From: Lichina pygmaea
Lineage: Eukaryota; Ascomycota; Lichinomycetes; Lichinales; Lichinaceae
Reading direction: 5' to 3'
NCBI GenBank assembly: GCA_963422465.1
Contig: OY730172.1
Coordinates: 3,472,001-3,536,000, forward strand
DNA: 64,000 nucleotides
Shown here: positions 11,601 through 20,678 of the stretch, in pieces
Layout of the letters: the number at the start of each line of letters is the position of its first letter
Numbering within the stretch: position 1 is the stretch's first letter
Program-made: the position numbers and the translations under genes
The notes under the pieces: generated by a model
What the model was told of the DNA's origin: nothing
Seen by the model: the letters and a program-made list of their open reading frames with translations, nothing else
Databases searched by the model: none

Positions 11601-11885
11601 CTGAGTTGCTCGCCTTGATGTCGTTGAGATGGTATGTGTGCATTCAAGCAGGGCGTACTCTGGAGGTGGGGTTTCATCGGCTTTCCTCTTCGCATGAGTG
11701 TTATCATTACATAGTTCCCCTATCGTCATTCAACTGCCAGCTTGCGGGTCCCAGCATTATCGAAAGCAAATGTCCGTATGCAGATGTCTTCCAGCTCATG
11801 GTGAGCCCTCCCACGCGCGACTGTGTACATATTGGAGAAGAATATGATACGCCGGGCCCGATACGTATGATCTTCCATATTATCA
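11601..11885. other. Convergent 3' intergenic region (uS19m / TAF10)
   Basis: The 285 bp lie between two converging stop codons and hold both 3' ends. No gene or RNA is recognised in it. Confidence 0.5.
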
Positions 11886-12671
11886 TCATCGATAAAACTC
11901 CCCCCTCTGCACATTAGCACCGTACTCTCCAACGGCCATGCCAAGGTCCTCCATCGTCAGCACCGTTCGTCCCTGGATCCCACCCAGCCCACCACCACCG
12001 TAACCAGGACGCTGCAGACCTAAGACATTGCCGCCCTTGGTATGTTGCTGGGCGCCTTCCTTTCCGGGTTGACCGACCGCACCTGCGGCTCCTTGAGCGC
12101 CTTGACCCGCGCCCGGAAAAGCTGCCGCCGCTCCCAGTCCGCCCATGGGGTTGTTGGAGCTGGTGTTTGACGAGCGAATACGGGAGTACTGGTACGCGTC
12201 CGCGGCGATATCGGCGATGAACTTCTGCGTCGCCAGTGCCAGGAGACGAGCCAGCCGCGGCGGGGTCTGAGGCGGTGGCGGCAAACCGGCCTTCATGAGA
12301 TAGTAATTTGTAACAGCGTCTGGGATCTGTGGTAGATCATACTCGATCAGTAGATGTCGCCGTTCAAACAATAGGGACCATAAGCAACATCTACGCACTA
12401 TCGGCGCGTAGTCGTCCATCTGTCCGAGGAACTCGCGTAGGGTTGCATCCTTCTTGCTTGGCGCCTTGGATTCCGAGACTTCCTCGACAGGATTGAGATC
12501 CGCTGCGGTGCCGCTCTCCTCCCCCGTTCCATCCATGTTCATAGATGAGGGTTGTTGCGTCCCGGTCATGTTGAAGTCAGCATCGAGAGAAGCGTCGAGT
12601 TCATCTTCCGCCGGTTCCATCTGGGACATAGGCTCGTCTTTAACGGCGTCAAGGTGGTTTGGCTCGGCCAT
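11886..12671 (-). CDS. TAF10: TAF10, histone-fold subunit of TFIID and SAGA
   Basis: TAF10 pairs through its histone fold with TAF3 or TAF8 in TFIID and SPT7 in SAGA, in the nucleus. Two exons are inferred, 12671-12399 and 12326-11886, joined across a 72-base GTGCGT...CACAG intron, giving 237 residues. The join restores the family sequence [16 protein letters not shown] at residue 91/92. Residues 1-75 are acidic and disordered. The histone fold spans roughly 75-145 ([38 protein letters not shown]). A Gly/Ala-rich insert precedes the conserved end [13 protein letters not shown]...GEFYR. The intron length is a multiple of three and stop-free, so a gene model can wrongly keep it and add 24 residues. 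Confidence 0.93.
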   Translation of the reverse strand: MAEPNHLDAVKDEPMSQMEPAEDELDASLDADFNMTGTQQPSSMNMDGTGEESGTAADLNPVEEVSESKAPSKKDATLREFLGQMDDYAPIVRRCCLWSLLFERRHLLIEYDLPQIPDAVTNYYLMKAGLPPPPQTPPRLARLLALATQKFIADIAADAYQYSRIRSSNTSSNNPMGGLGAAAAFPGAGQGAQGAAGAVGQPGKEGAQQHTKGGNVLGLQRPGYGGGGLGGIQGRTVLTMEDLGMAVGEYGANVQRGEFYR

Positions 12672-14125
12672 GTCGAGCCAGGTTGGGCCTGGGAACTGGC
12701 AAACGATGCACCAGACGTGTCACCACGCCAGGACGCTCAAACAGCCAAATTGAGGCAGGCTGCAACGGCAGATGACAGACTTCGTGTTTCGAAGCAGAGG
12801 GGCAAATGTGCTGCTTGACATTTAGAGCTTGCTCTACAGCAAGGCAATCCTGGAGGTCAGCCAGATGTGTTGGTTTACTTTCACGTGAAAAAGGACAACA
12901 CCAGCGTAGCTCGTTCAAGAATTGAATGCCTTCAAATGCTATGAATCGATAGTACCGGAAGGCTATGGTAGAACAATCAAATGTATTGATCATGAAAAAA
13001 TATAATACCTGGACATCTCAATTGACAAAATCTATGCTCTCAAATCCTCTGACTCGAAACAGTTGTTGGAAGTACCTCTGACGTCTTACAAGTACATGCT
13101 GTAGCCTCGTAAAGTACGTCTGGACGCCTCGTGAATCAAAGTCATCGTCGCTCGAACACAATAAAGCACGACATTAAGCGCGCGACAAGTTGGGGCCTGA
13201 ATGAGATCAGGACCGGTTCCAAGTCAAGCCCGCCTATGGCCGTTTGCTATGAGTACGATCACCCAGCGCTCGGTATACTGCGTACAGTACAATATCCCAC
13301 AATCCGTTCCAGGGCTGTTATGGCCCCAAAGGCCAATCTGTGCCTAAGGACAATGCGGCAAGGATAACTCATGACGTAAAATAGCTATGACTTCCGCTGT
13401 ATGAGGCATCTCAAGCTGCTCGCATTATTTTCACACACGGCTTCACCAACTCCGTCGAGCACGAACGGTGGTGGGTGTATATTTTGTAGTAATAGGTACA
13501 GCGGCTCCTTCTACTCTACAGATTAGTGTACTCGGTAAGTTGGTCTAGTAAGGCCAGGAGAGCAATTCACAATACTACTATGATAGAGAAGGAGGAGCTG
13601 ACGTGTCCCCAGCCCCGTGACAGGTGCCGAGACGCATCTAGTAGATTGTCACCACAAGTGATGTCTCTTGAATTCTTTGTTATCGGAGGGGTATGAAAAC
13701 GCCTTCGCTGAAGTGCGAACTGTAAGGATGAGGATAGGTGCAGTGTGAAGAGAGAGAGAGGGAACGGCGGACGGAGAGCAGAGCTCGATCCATCGAAGAA
13801 GAGACGAAAGGAGATGAGACGAAAAGGGGAAGAAAGGGGGTGGGTATCTGGTGAGAACGATGCCGAAGTTCGGGGGATCATAGTCCTGTTATGAATAAGC
13901 AAAAGACATTGGAAGCAAAGCAATGCAGAACAGTATATGATCCCGTTCGTGTGTAGCAAAAGGCTATGCACGTGGTCAAAGGGTTGATGATAGGGGTGTA
14001 GATTTGGGTTGGCGACAGTGTGTGGAGAGATGAATGATGGCTTGGCCGGTATTCGTACGTCGTCATCGGGATCGAGAGCTTACCCACCGCGGACGGTGAC
14101 GACGATGCTGCCGCCAAGGCTGCTC
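12672..14125. other. Intergenic region, TAF10 5' side / TBF1-like 3' side
   Basis: The 1.45 kb contain the TAF10 promoter at the low end and the 3' end of the TRF-like gene at the high end. Only short unsupported open frames are present. No tRNA, repeat array or conserved protein segment is recognised. A purine-rich stretch (AGAGAGAGAG and following) lies at about 13749-13850. Confidence 0.45.
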
Positions 14126-16519
14126 TCATGTGGAAACCGCCTGCGGTGCAGACAGCATCGCGGTAGCCTGCTGCAACTCCGCGGCGATGTGTTCATCGAG
14201 CCCCAGATCCGAGGACACGGGAAGCCTGATCGCGTCGATATCGGCCTCGATATCCTCGTTGGCGTTGCAGCTGGCGTTGTCACTGATGTTGCGCTGGGAA
14301 TCGTCCTTGACGTTGCCGCTGGCATCGCCGTCGGTATCGTCGGTGGCTTGTGGTTTGCGATTTTCCGTGCCGTTCGTCGCTGGAGCGTCTCCCGCTCCGT
14401 TGCCGGCCCCAGCAAGGCTGCCGCCGACGAGAGCCAGGACGCCCTCGATGCGTGCGCGGTCCTCGTCGTCCTGGAACTTATTCTTCTCGCGAGCCACGTG
14501 CCTTGCCACCTGGTTCGGAGCGCGGGTCTTGAGCTCGCCGGTGACAGATTGTAGGTAATATGGCACCTCGATGCCGCTCTTCAGGAAGAACAATTTCAGG
14601 TTGCGGGCCTTGTCTTTGAGTTGCACCTGGGTGCGACCCTTCAGCACCTCGTTGATGGTGCCGCCGGCGCCGAACATGGCGAGGATCTGGCTCCAGTGCG
14701 GCCCCTTGACCAGGTCCAGGCCTGCCATCAGCGTGTTCTCCTCTTCGGTGGTCCAGGGTCGTCGCTGACTCTGCACGCCCGAGCGTCGCTGTTCCGGTGA
14801 CGGCTTTACCGTCGCTTCGGCACGTGCTTGCTGGTAGAGCGCTTGGGTCGAAACCGATGGAGTGCGGGACCGGACCTCGGGCACGCCACCCAGCGAGGAC
14901 GGCAAGTCCGAGCGGCGAGGAGAGCTCGACGTCTTGCAGTCGGTGGCTGCAACCGGTGCCGGTGCAGATGCCGCTGCCGGCGTCTCGTGTTCTTGGCCCT
15001 GCGGATCCGAGCGTTCCGTGGATTCGCCGCGAAGAACGGCTCGTGCTGCTTGCGTCGCTCGGGCGACGACATCCTGGAAATCGAGCTCCGGCTCACCGAC
15101 CTCCTGGGAGTGGTATGGCTGGGTGAACATTGGCAAGCCGGCGTCGAGACCCGCGGGCGGGAGCTGCTCCGGAGGTGGGCTGCTCCCGTACATAGGCGTG
15201 AGGCCATGCGGCGGCGATTGCGAACCGAAGTGTTGCCCAGCCATGATCGAATTGCGAGGCTTCGGAGTCTTTTGGCCCTTCAGCGCGTCGGTCAGCCCCA
15301 GCTCTGCGTGTCTCGGACGAAAGCAACGACGACTCACGGAGCCCATGATCAAGTCGTCGGAGTACCTTCGCAGGTAGCTGCTGACATCCCTGAGGAAGTC
15401 TTCCCAGACGTATTTTTCCGGAAGGGCCGCAAGCGCCTCGGCCGTGTTGGGCTCGGCCAGAAGACGATCGCGCCGACTTCCGGCGCGCTTGACAAAGTCC
15501 AGCTCGCTCGGGTTCAGAGCCTTGGCGCCCATTCGACGGTTGAGGACGCGCTGCTTCAGATCGTTCGGAAACAGATCGTTGAGAATGTCTTGGCGCGAAC
15601 GTTGTCCGTTCGACATGGCCGAGATGTAGGCCTGCGTCTTGAGCTCGAGAAAGATGCCACCTTGAGACTTGAGAAGGCGCCCACCCTCGGGAACGAAGGT
15701 GTCGAGGAAGGCCTCGTGCAGGTGATAGAAACCGACGTCCTGGCCCCCAAAGACGCTCGACACCCAAGTGGCTAGGTTCGCCTTGCGAAGGATGCCTGCT
15801 TGGTGGGGTTCGAAAAGCCCCAGGTCAGCGGCGCTGAGGAACGGTTCATCCTCGGAGTAGGCCCGCTTGATCTGATCGAAGAGCGCTCGGACCGTGGCGT
15901 AGTTTTGACCGGGCCCCAGTTCCTGCTCGGTCACCATGGCGAGAGTCGATTGGTAGGGGCCCTTGGAAAGCATCCCTAGCAACTGCATCGCCTGCGCCGC
16001 GAAGGGGTCAGCCAAACCTGGCATCTGATGAGCGATCGGGTCACCTACGAAGCTCTCAAGCACCGGGAGATTCTGCACCCGGAACTGTAGGTTGTGGTCC
16101 GACCAAGCGTAGGAATGCTGCCTCGAGTCGATGGCGTTCCCATGGCCATCGGCGGCGTCGCCAAGGATGACGCCGAGGCAGACGCCGAGGTCGTGAGCGA
16201 GAACGGTCGCATCCGAAGCAGCGGTAGCTACGGCACCGGCAGTCTCGACAGCGACCGGTGGCTCAGGGGAAGCTAGACCACCACCGGACTTGAAATCGAC
16301 GGCATAGCCGTGATGCGGCGCGGCGGCACCATCGACCGTGCCGATCGAGATACCCTCCGTACCGCCGACTTGGAGTGGTGAATTGTGCATAAGCGCAGGG
16401 TCGACGACAAGTTCGAGCGACGGAGAGGCACTCCCGAGGTCGAGGTGAGCCCGTTTCGGGGAGTCTCCATCAGCCGCGGCCGAAGCTCGCCGCTTTTGCG
16501 TCTTCGGACGACGATCCAT
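14126..16519 (-). CDS. TBF1: TBF1/TRF-like telobox DNA-binding protein
   Basis: Single-exon gene of 797 residues. Fungal proteins of this type bind TTAGGG-like repeats at telomeres, subtelomeres and some promoters. The C-terminal Myb/telobox domain is at about 586-655: RRPWTTEEENTLMAGLD, then WSQILAMFG, and the telobox helix QLKDKARNLKLFF. A helical region at about 155-390 (from FVGDPIAHQMPGLADPF to FLRDVSSYLRRYSDD) fits the TRFH dimerisation domain. Residues 1-150 and 400-585 are low-complexity. An acidic tail follows the Myb domain. The start Met is followed by a basic RRPKTQKRR stretch that could be a nuclear signal. The telobox assignment is strong; orthology to TBF1 rather than another TRF-like protein is an inference. 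Confidence 0.85.
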   Translation of the reverse strand: MDRRPKTQKRRASAAADGDSPKRAHLDLGSASPSLELVVDPALMHNSPLQVGGTEGISIGTVDGAAAPHHGYAVDFKSGGGLASPEPPVAVETAGAVATAASDATVLAHDLGVCLGVILGDAADGHGNAIDSRQHSYAWSDHNLQFRVQNLPVLESFVGDPIAHQMPGLADPFAAQAMQLLGMLSKGPYQSTLAMVTEQELGPGQNYATVRALFDQIKRAYSEDEPFLSAADLGLFEPHQAGILRKANLATWVSSVFGGQDVGFYHLHEAFLDTFVPEGGRLLKSQGGIFLELKTQAYISAMSNGQRSRQDILNDLFPNDLKQRVLNRRMGAKALNPSELDFVKRAGSRRDRLLAEPNTAEALAALPEKYVWEDFLRDVSSYLRRYSDDLIMGSVSRRCFRPRHAELGLTDALKGQKTPKPRNSIMAGQHFGSQSPPHGLTPMYGSSPPPEQLPPAGLDAGLPMFTQPYHSQEVGEPELDFQDVVARATQAARAVLRGESTERSDPQGQEHETPAAASAPAPVAATDCKTSSSPRRSDLPSSLGGVPEVRSRTPSVSTQALYQQARAEATVKPSPEQRRSGVQSQRRPWTTEEENTLMAGLDLVKGPHWSQILAMFGAGGTINEVLKGRTQVQLKDKARNLKLFFLKSGIEVPYYLQSVTGELKTRAPNQVARHVAREKNKFQDDEDRARIEGVLALVGGSLAGAGNGAGDAPATNGTENRKPQATDDTDGDASGNVKDDSQRNISDNASCNANEDIEADIDAIRLPVSSDLGLDEHIAAELQQATAMLSAPQAVST

Positions 16520-17747
16520 CAGAGCGAATTGCCGCGTTCGCAGCTATATAGGTAGCGAGTGCAGTCGATCAGGCTTCAAGCAGAAGTGCGCGTTGCGATC
16601 GTGAGGATGTGGCGTTAGTGGCAGTTGCGACAGTGATATGAGGTCGCCGGCGAGCGTTAACACAACGCTTCCGTTCTGTACCTATCGGAAGCAAAAGCCC
16701 TGGCCCTAAGCCCCAACGCAAAGGATTATTGTCGAAAATCATCTGTGCGGTAATTACCGGTAACAGCTTCCTCCAATGATTACTAATGATCACAACAGAC
16801 TAATCGGACGATACGTATCGTGTACGGACGATTACGCCTATACCCCCCTCCATGAAAATTTGTTGCTCCCATGCCCTCTAATTTCGTGGAGGGCATCAGG
16901 CCCTCGACCGACACAGCTACCGGAGTCTCTATCCCCGCCAAAAAGCGACATCCGGCACCAAAAGTAAGATCTGAGTACACTACTGTAGGACCGAGTATCT
17001 CATTCAGCTTCTAAAAATCTGCGACCGAAAAATACTTGCTATGTGGTCCTTTCAAGACTTATGGCATTCAGAGCCTGCTCAGCTTGAAGAGACACCTAGC
17101 TTTATATGCGACAGCTCTGCAAAGTGAATGTACCCAGCTAAGCGAAGAGGCACCGAAGTAAGAGGGAGCGTGCGGAGTAAGAGATCTGCATAAGTGGGGT
17201 ATACCCGAGGAACTGTCCGTATTACGTAAGGTAGATGCGATGAGCACCTGACCGAGCTGGGAAGGAACTTTTCCACAGAAGAGACTGCTGGTTGGCTGAA
17301 TAACTACCTTTTTTGTGGAAGCAAAAAAAGCTGATTCGCTAGAGTCACTCGTCGTTCGGATTCCGATATTAGCATGCTGACTTCATGCATTCCTCAATTC
17401 CGACATCCACAACACCAATTGGAAGTTCTTGTCAGCTGCAGGTCTACTGTACAGTAGCTGCAGTACCCGTATTGCAAGTTTGTACGCGAGTACTCCGTAC
17501 TTCCGTACATACTAGTTCCAGTGGAGCAGCTCGTGCAGTATCTCCGTGCAGGACGGTAACGCCCAAGACCCGATAGCAAGGTGCTCCTTGCCGTAAGACA
17601 ATGCGTCGAGCTGAAGAATCCCTTCGGATACCCCTCCCAGCCGATCCGATCCCAACTGCGGAGGTGATGGTATAACAACCTCACACGTTCTGGTAGTAGC
17701 TTCTACTACAGCATTCCCTCAACCACTCTCTTTGGCATGCTTATTGC
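16520..17747. other. Divergent intergenic region between TBF1-like and phosphatase-fold genes
   Basis: The 1.2 kb separate two divergent starts and hold both promoters. I see no coding segment with a recognisable domain, no tRNA and no repeat. A GTAC-rich stretch at 17440-17515 resembles short tetranucleotide clustering. Confidence 0.45.
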
Positions 17748-19511
17748 TTGCATTCGGCAACGATGCTGATCGCAGCTGCGGCTGCTGGCCTGTGGGCTCT
17801 GCTCACGAATGCCCGCGGTGCCAGCGCTTTACGGATCCACGCCTCGGTGGTGTTCGCCCACTATGGGGAGCGTACGCCGCCGTTGCTACCGGGTATGACG
17901 GAGTTGACGCCGTTGGGAGCGCAGCAGATGTTCTCTGCTGGGGCCTTCTTCCGGTCCCGCTACATCACATCGAGACCAGCGGCCGAAGACAACGCGACGG
18001 CCAGCTTGCCGATCTGGGGTTTGCGCACGCATCGCATTTCCGACGACCAGGTCTATGTCAACGCAGCCGACGCAGGGCCTGCTGCAGGCTCGGCCTTGGC
18101 CTTCATGCAGGGGCTCTACCCACCGCTGGGCAACTCGTCAAAGGGGCTGGTCCTCTCGTCGCAGTCGCTCCTCGCGAACGGATCCAATGTGGTCGGCCCG
18201 TTGGGCGGTTACCAGTATCCTCGCATGAATTCCCCGTCGATCATGGACCCAGACTCAATTTGGCTCGCCGGAGATGTTGGCTGCGCCCAACACGCCTACT
18301 CCACGACGGACTATTTCTCCACGCGCGAGTTTGCCGAGACGAGCGACTCATCGCAGGACTTGTATGGCAACATCGAGGCCAAGTTCCTGCGTGGCGCTAC
18401 CCCAGGCGCGCCTCTCGATTATCGCAACGCGTTCCCGGTGTTCGAGTCAGTCAGATACGGCGACGTGCACGTCCGGGGCATCCATGAGCAGCTGCAGCAG
18501 TCCGACCTGGCGCGGCTGCGTGCGCTTGCGAGTCGACGGGAGTATGCTGCCAACGGCAATCTATCTGCTAGCGGACTGGTCCCTGGCGACCAGATCCGGG
18601 CCGTCGCCGGAAAGACCATGGCTGCCAAGGTGCTCGGCCTCCTGACGAGCAACATCGAGTCTCGCGGCTCCCTCCGAAAGATCAATCTTCTCTTCGGGAA
18701 CCACAAACCCTTCCTCGCCTTCTTTGCCCTGGCTAGACTCCCCAGTGTCAACACCAACTTCTATGGCTTGCCCGAACCGGGCTCGTCCATGGTATTCGAA
18801 CTCTTCAGCGCCGGCAACGCCACAGATGACGATGACGGCGGTAGCGATGCGTACCCCGACGCGTCAAAGCTCATGGTTCGCTTTCTCTTCCGCAACGGGT
18901 CCGCCGAGGAGGATGTCATGATCGCGTATCCCATCTTCGGCCGAAGTAGAAGCAGGACCAGCGTGCCCTGGAACGACTTTCGTTCCAAGATGACGAAGAT
19001 CCTGATTCCCTCCGTCGGCAGATGGTGCGACGTCTGTGCGAGCAGAAGTCCCTTCTGCGCCTTCTACGGCACCGATGAAGATGCCTCTGCCCGGGCAGCA
19101 GGCCCGAGGAGCGGCCGCCGCTCGACCCAGATGCGGCCGGTGGTGGCGGGAGTGGTTGGGGCCGTCGTGACCTTGGCCGTCCTGGCCATCGTCGTCGCAG
19201 CGACCATGCTTCTGGGCCGCGTCCGCTTCTACAGGGCCGGGGGCAAACGCCCTCCGGCAGACCTTGGCGGCTTCAAGGGAGCTGAGAAGCTGGCCTCGGA
19301 CGCAGACGTCGTGGCGGGCAAAGTTCACAGCGGCGAGGATGACAAGGGCCATGCTCGAGTTGGCAGTTGGGAGCTCATGGCAAGGAAGCCGGACGAGGGA
19401 CGAGCTCGAACGTCGGCTGATACCCGATCTGAACAGCCGGCACCGGATGAGGAAGACGACTTGGCGGTGAATCCCTTCGCGAATCCGGTCCCGGTGGAGG
19501 ATCGAGTCTGA
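17748..19511 (+). CDS. Membrane-anchored histidine-phosphatase-fold protein, altered active site
   Basis: Single exon, 587 residues. An N-terminal signal peptide (about 1-27, with LIAAAAAGLWALL) leads into a histidine acid phosphatase/phosphoglycerate-mutase-like fold. A Cys-containing segment (GRWCDVCASRSPFC, about 424-437) is typical of the fungal family. One transmembrane helix (about 464-490, VVAGVVGAVVTLAVLAIVV) and a roughly 97-residue charged tail follow. This predicts an extracytoplasmic domain held in the plasma or vacuolar membrane. The catalytic RHGxRxP motif reads A-H-Y-G-E-R-T-P (37-44), so the nucleophile His is replaced by Tyr. The later HD pair reads N-H-K (318-320), lacking the acid. 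Normal phosphatase activity is therefore doubtful; the family is recognised, the function is not. Confidence 0.82.
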   Translation: MHSATMLIAAAAAGLWALLTNARGASALRIHASVVFAHYGERTPPLLPGMTELTPLGAQQMFSAGAFFRSRYITSRPAAEDNATASLPIWGLRTHRISDDQVYVNAADAGPAAGSALAFMQGLYPPLGNSSKGLVLSSQSLLANGSNVVGPLGGYQYPRMNSPSIMDPDSIWLAGDVGCAQHAYSTTDYFSTREFAETSDSSQDLYGNIEAKFLRGATPGAPLDYRNAFPVFESVRYGDVHVRGIHEQLQQSDLARLRALASRREYAANGNLSASGLVPGDQIRAVAGKTMAAKVLGLLTSNIESRGSLRKINLLFGNHKPFLAFFALARLPSVNTNFYGLPEPGSSMVFELFSAGNATDDDDGGSDAYPDASKLMVRFLFRNGSAEEDVMIAYPIFGRSRSRTSVPWNDFRSKMTKILIPSVGRWCDVCASRSPFCAFYGTDEDASARAAGPRSGRRSTQMRPVVAGVVGAVVTLAVLAIVVAATMLLGRVRFYRAGGKRPPADLGGFKGAEKLASDADVVAGKVHSGEDDKGHARVGSWELMARKPDEGRARTSADTRSEQPAPDEEDDLAVNPFANPVPVEDRV

Positions 19512-20678
19512 AGCAATCTGCACTTTCCACATCACGACGTGCTGCTTAGCACCTGACCAAGCCGGAGACCGAGGTGTTTTGAAGGAACTGAAGCTTCTCA
19601 ATTCCCGTGGCGTGTGCCCTCACAGTTATGCTGTATCGTGCTAGCTGTCTTTGCGGTGACTCTTGAACGTGTCATGACACGGTCAGCCGAGACGACTCCC
19701 AGAATCGACCATGACCCAGTTCTGTTTCTTGTCTTTGCTTCCATTTTCCTTCTATCTATCGAAAGCTATAGCAGATTCTTCCACGGTCCAGGTGGATACA
19801 ACGTGACTCTTTCCCCTCTCGAGTGTACGACGTCGATGGTATCGTGGGTCCGATACGTTCGAGCTGCTCTCTCGAGTTCTTGCCATCGTCGTTCCGCCAC
19901 GCCGATCCAAGGCACCCCCACCGAGCGCCAGAAAACAGAAAACGGAAAACAGGAAGCACGACCGGCAACACCCGATGTGAGGGTGCTCCTGCCCCGCGAG
20001 ACGCAACGCCACGTGACCAACCGTGTAGGAAAATTCCCCAATGGCTCGTCGTGCCTTCTGGAAGTGCTTGACTGGCCCTGGCCGATCCTTCTGAGTGAAG
20101 TTCGTCCCATCCAATTTTCCTACCGGAGTTCCTCCTCTCCGAAGCCTCACCAGAACATCCACTCATATCCATCTTCAGAGTGTCGAAACAATAATCAGCA
20201 CTGACCGGAACCGCGTTGTACCGAAACCCATCTTCAGAGTGCCCAAAGAAGGACTACACCCGCTATCGCACAGTCGACGTCTAATCAGTGTGTCTGTGGG
20301 GGCTATCACGTCTCATTTCTACGGGGAGACTGACTTTTGTCTTCCCTGCGTTCATCAAAGGGGCTACTTGAACGATGGGTGTCGAGGTCTTGGGCAGGCC
20401 TGGCCTGAAAAGCCTCCGAGAATACTCCATCGACACCTTGGTTGAACTGGGCAAGACTCTTCCGGTGCTCAAGTGTGATGTCAACAAATTTACTGGGGAT
20501 GCCTGGCGAGGTATGCGTCAAAAGCTTTCTTGCATCTCCTCTATCATGAGATCCTGATCGATCTCCAACGGCCTCATGCCTTTTTTAACATCTCAGGCCC
20601 TGCTGCCGTCGAGAGCTGACATGGACACGGCATCTAGCCCGGCTGATCAGGCCTCCTCGTGGACTTGACGGCGATATC
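19512..20678. other. Intergenic region
   Basis: The 1.17 kb lie between two plus-strand genes and hold the 3' end of the first and the promoter of the second. Open frames of 60-196 codons occur on both strands but overlap one another, lack domains and look like chance frames. Confidence 0.45.

Noticed and set aside
14828-15775. 315-codon plus-strand open frame
   Set aside because: It is antisense to the TBF1-like gene in a GC-rich region, is Arg-rich and shows no domain, as expected of a shadow frame.
15804-15821. tRNA B-box-like GGGGTTCGAAAAGCCCC
   Set aside because: It lies within the TBF1-like coding sequence, and no A box or acceptor stem is found at a workable distance.
19614-20204. 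196-codon open frame downstream of the phosphatase-fold gene
   Set aside because: It overlaps several equally long frames on the other strand, has no domain and lacks supporting splice or start context.
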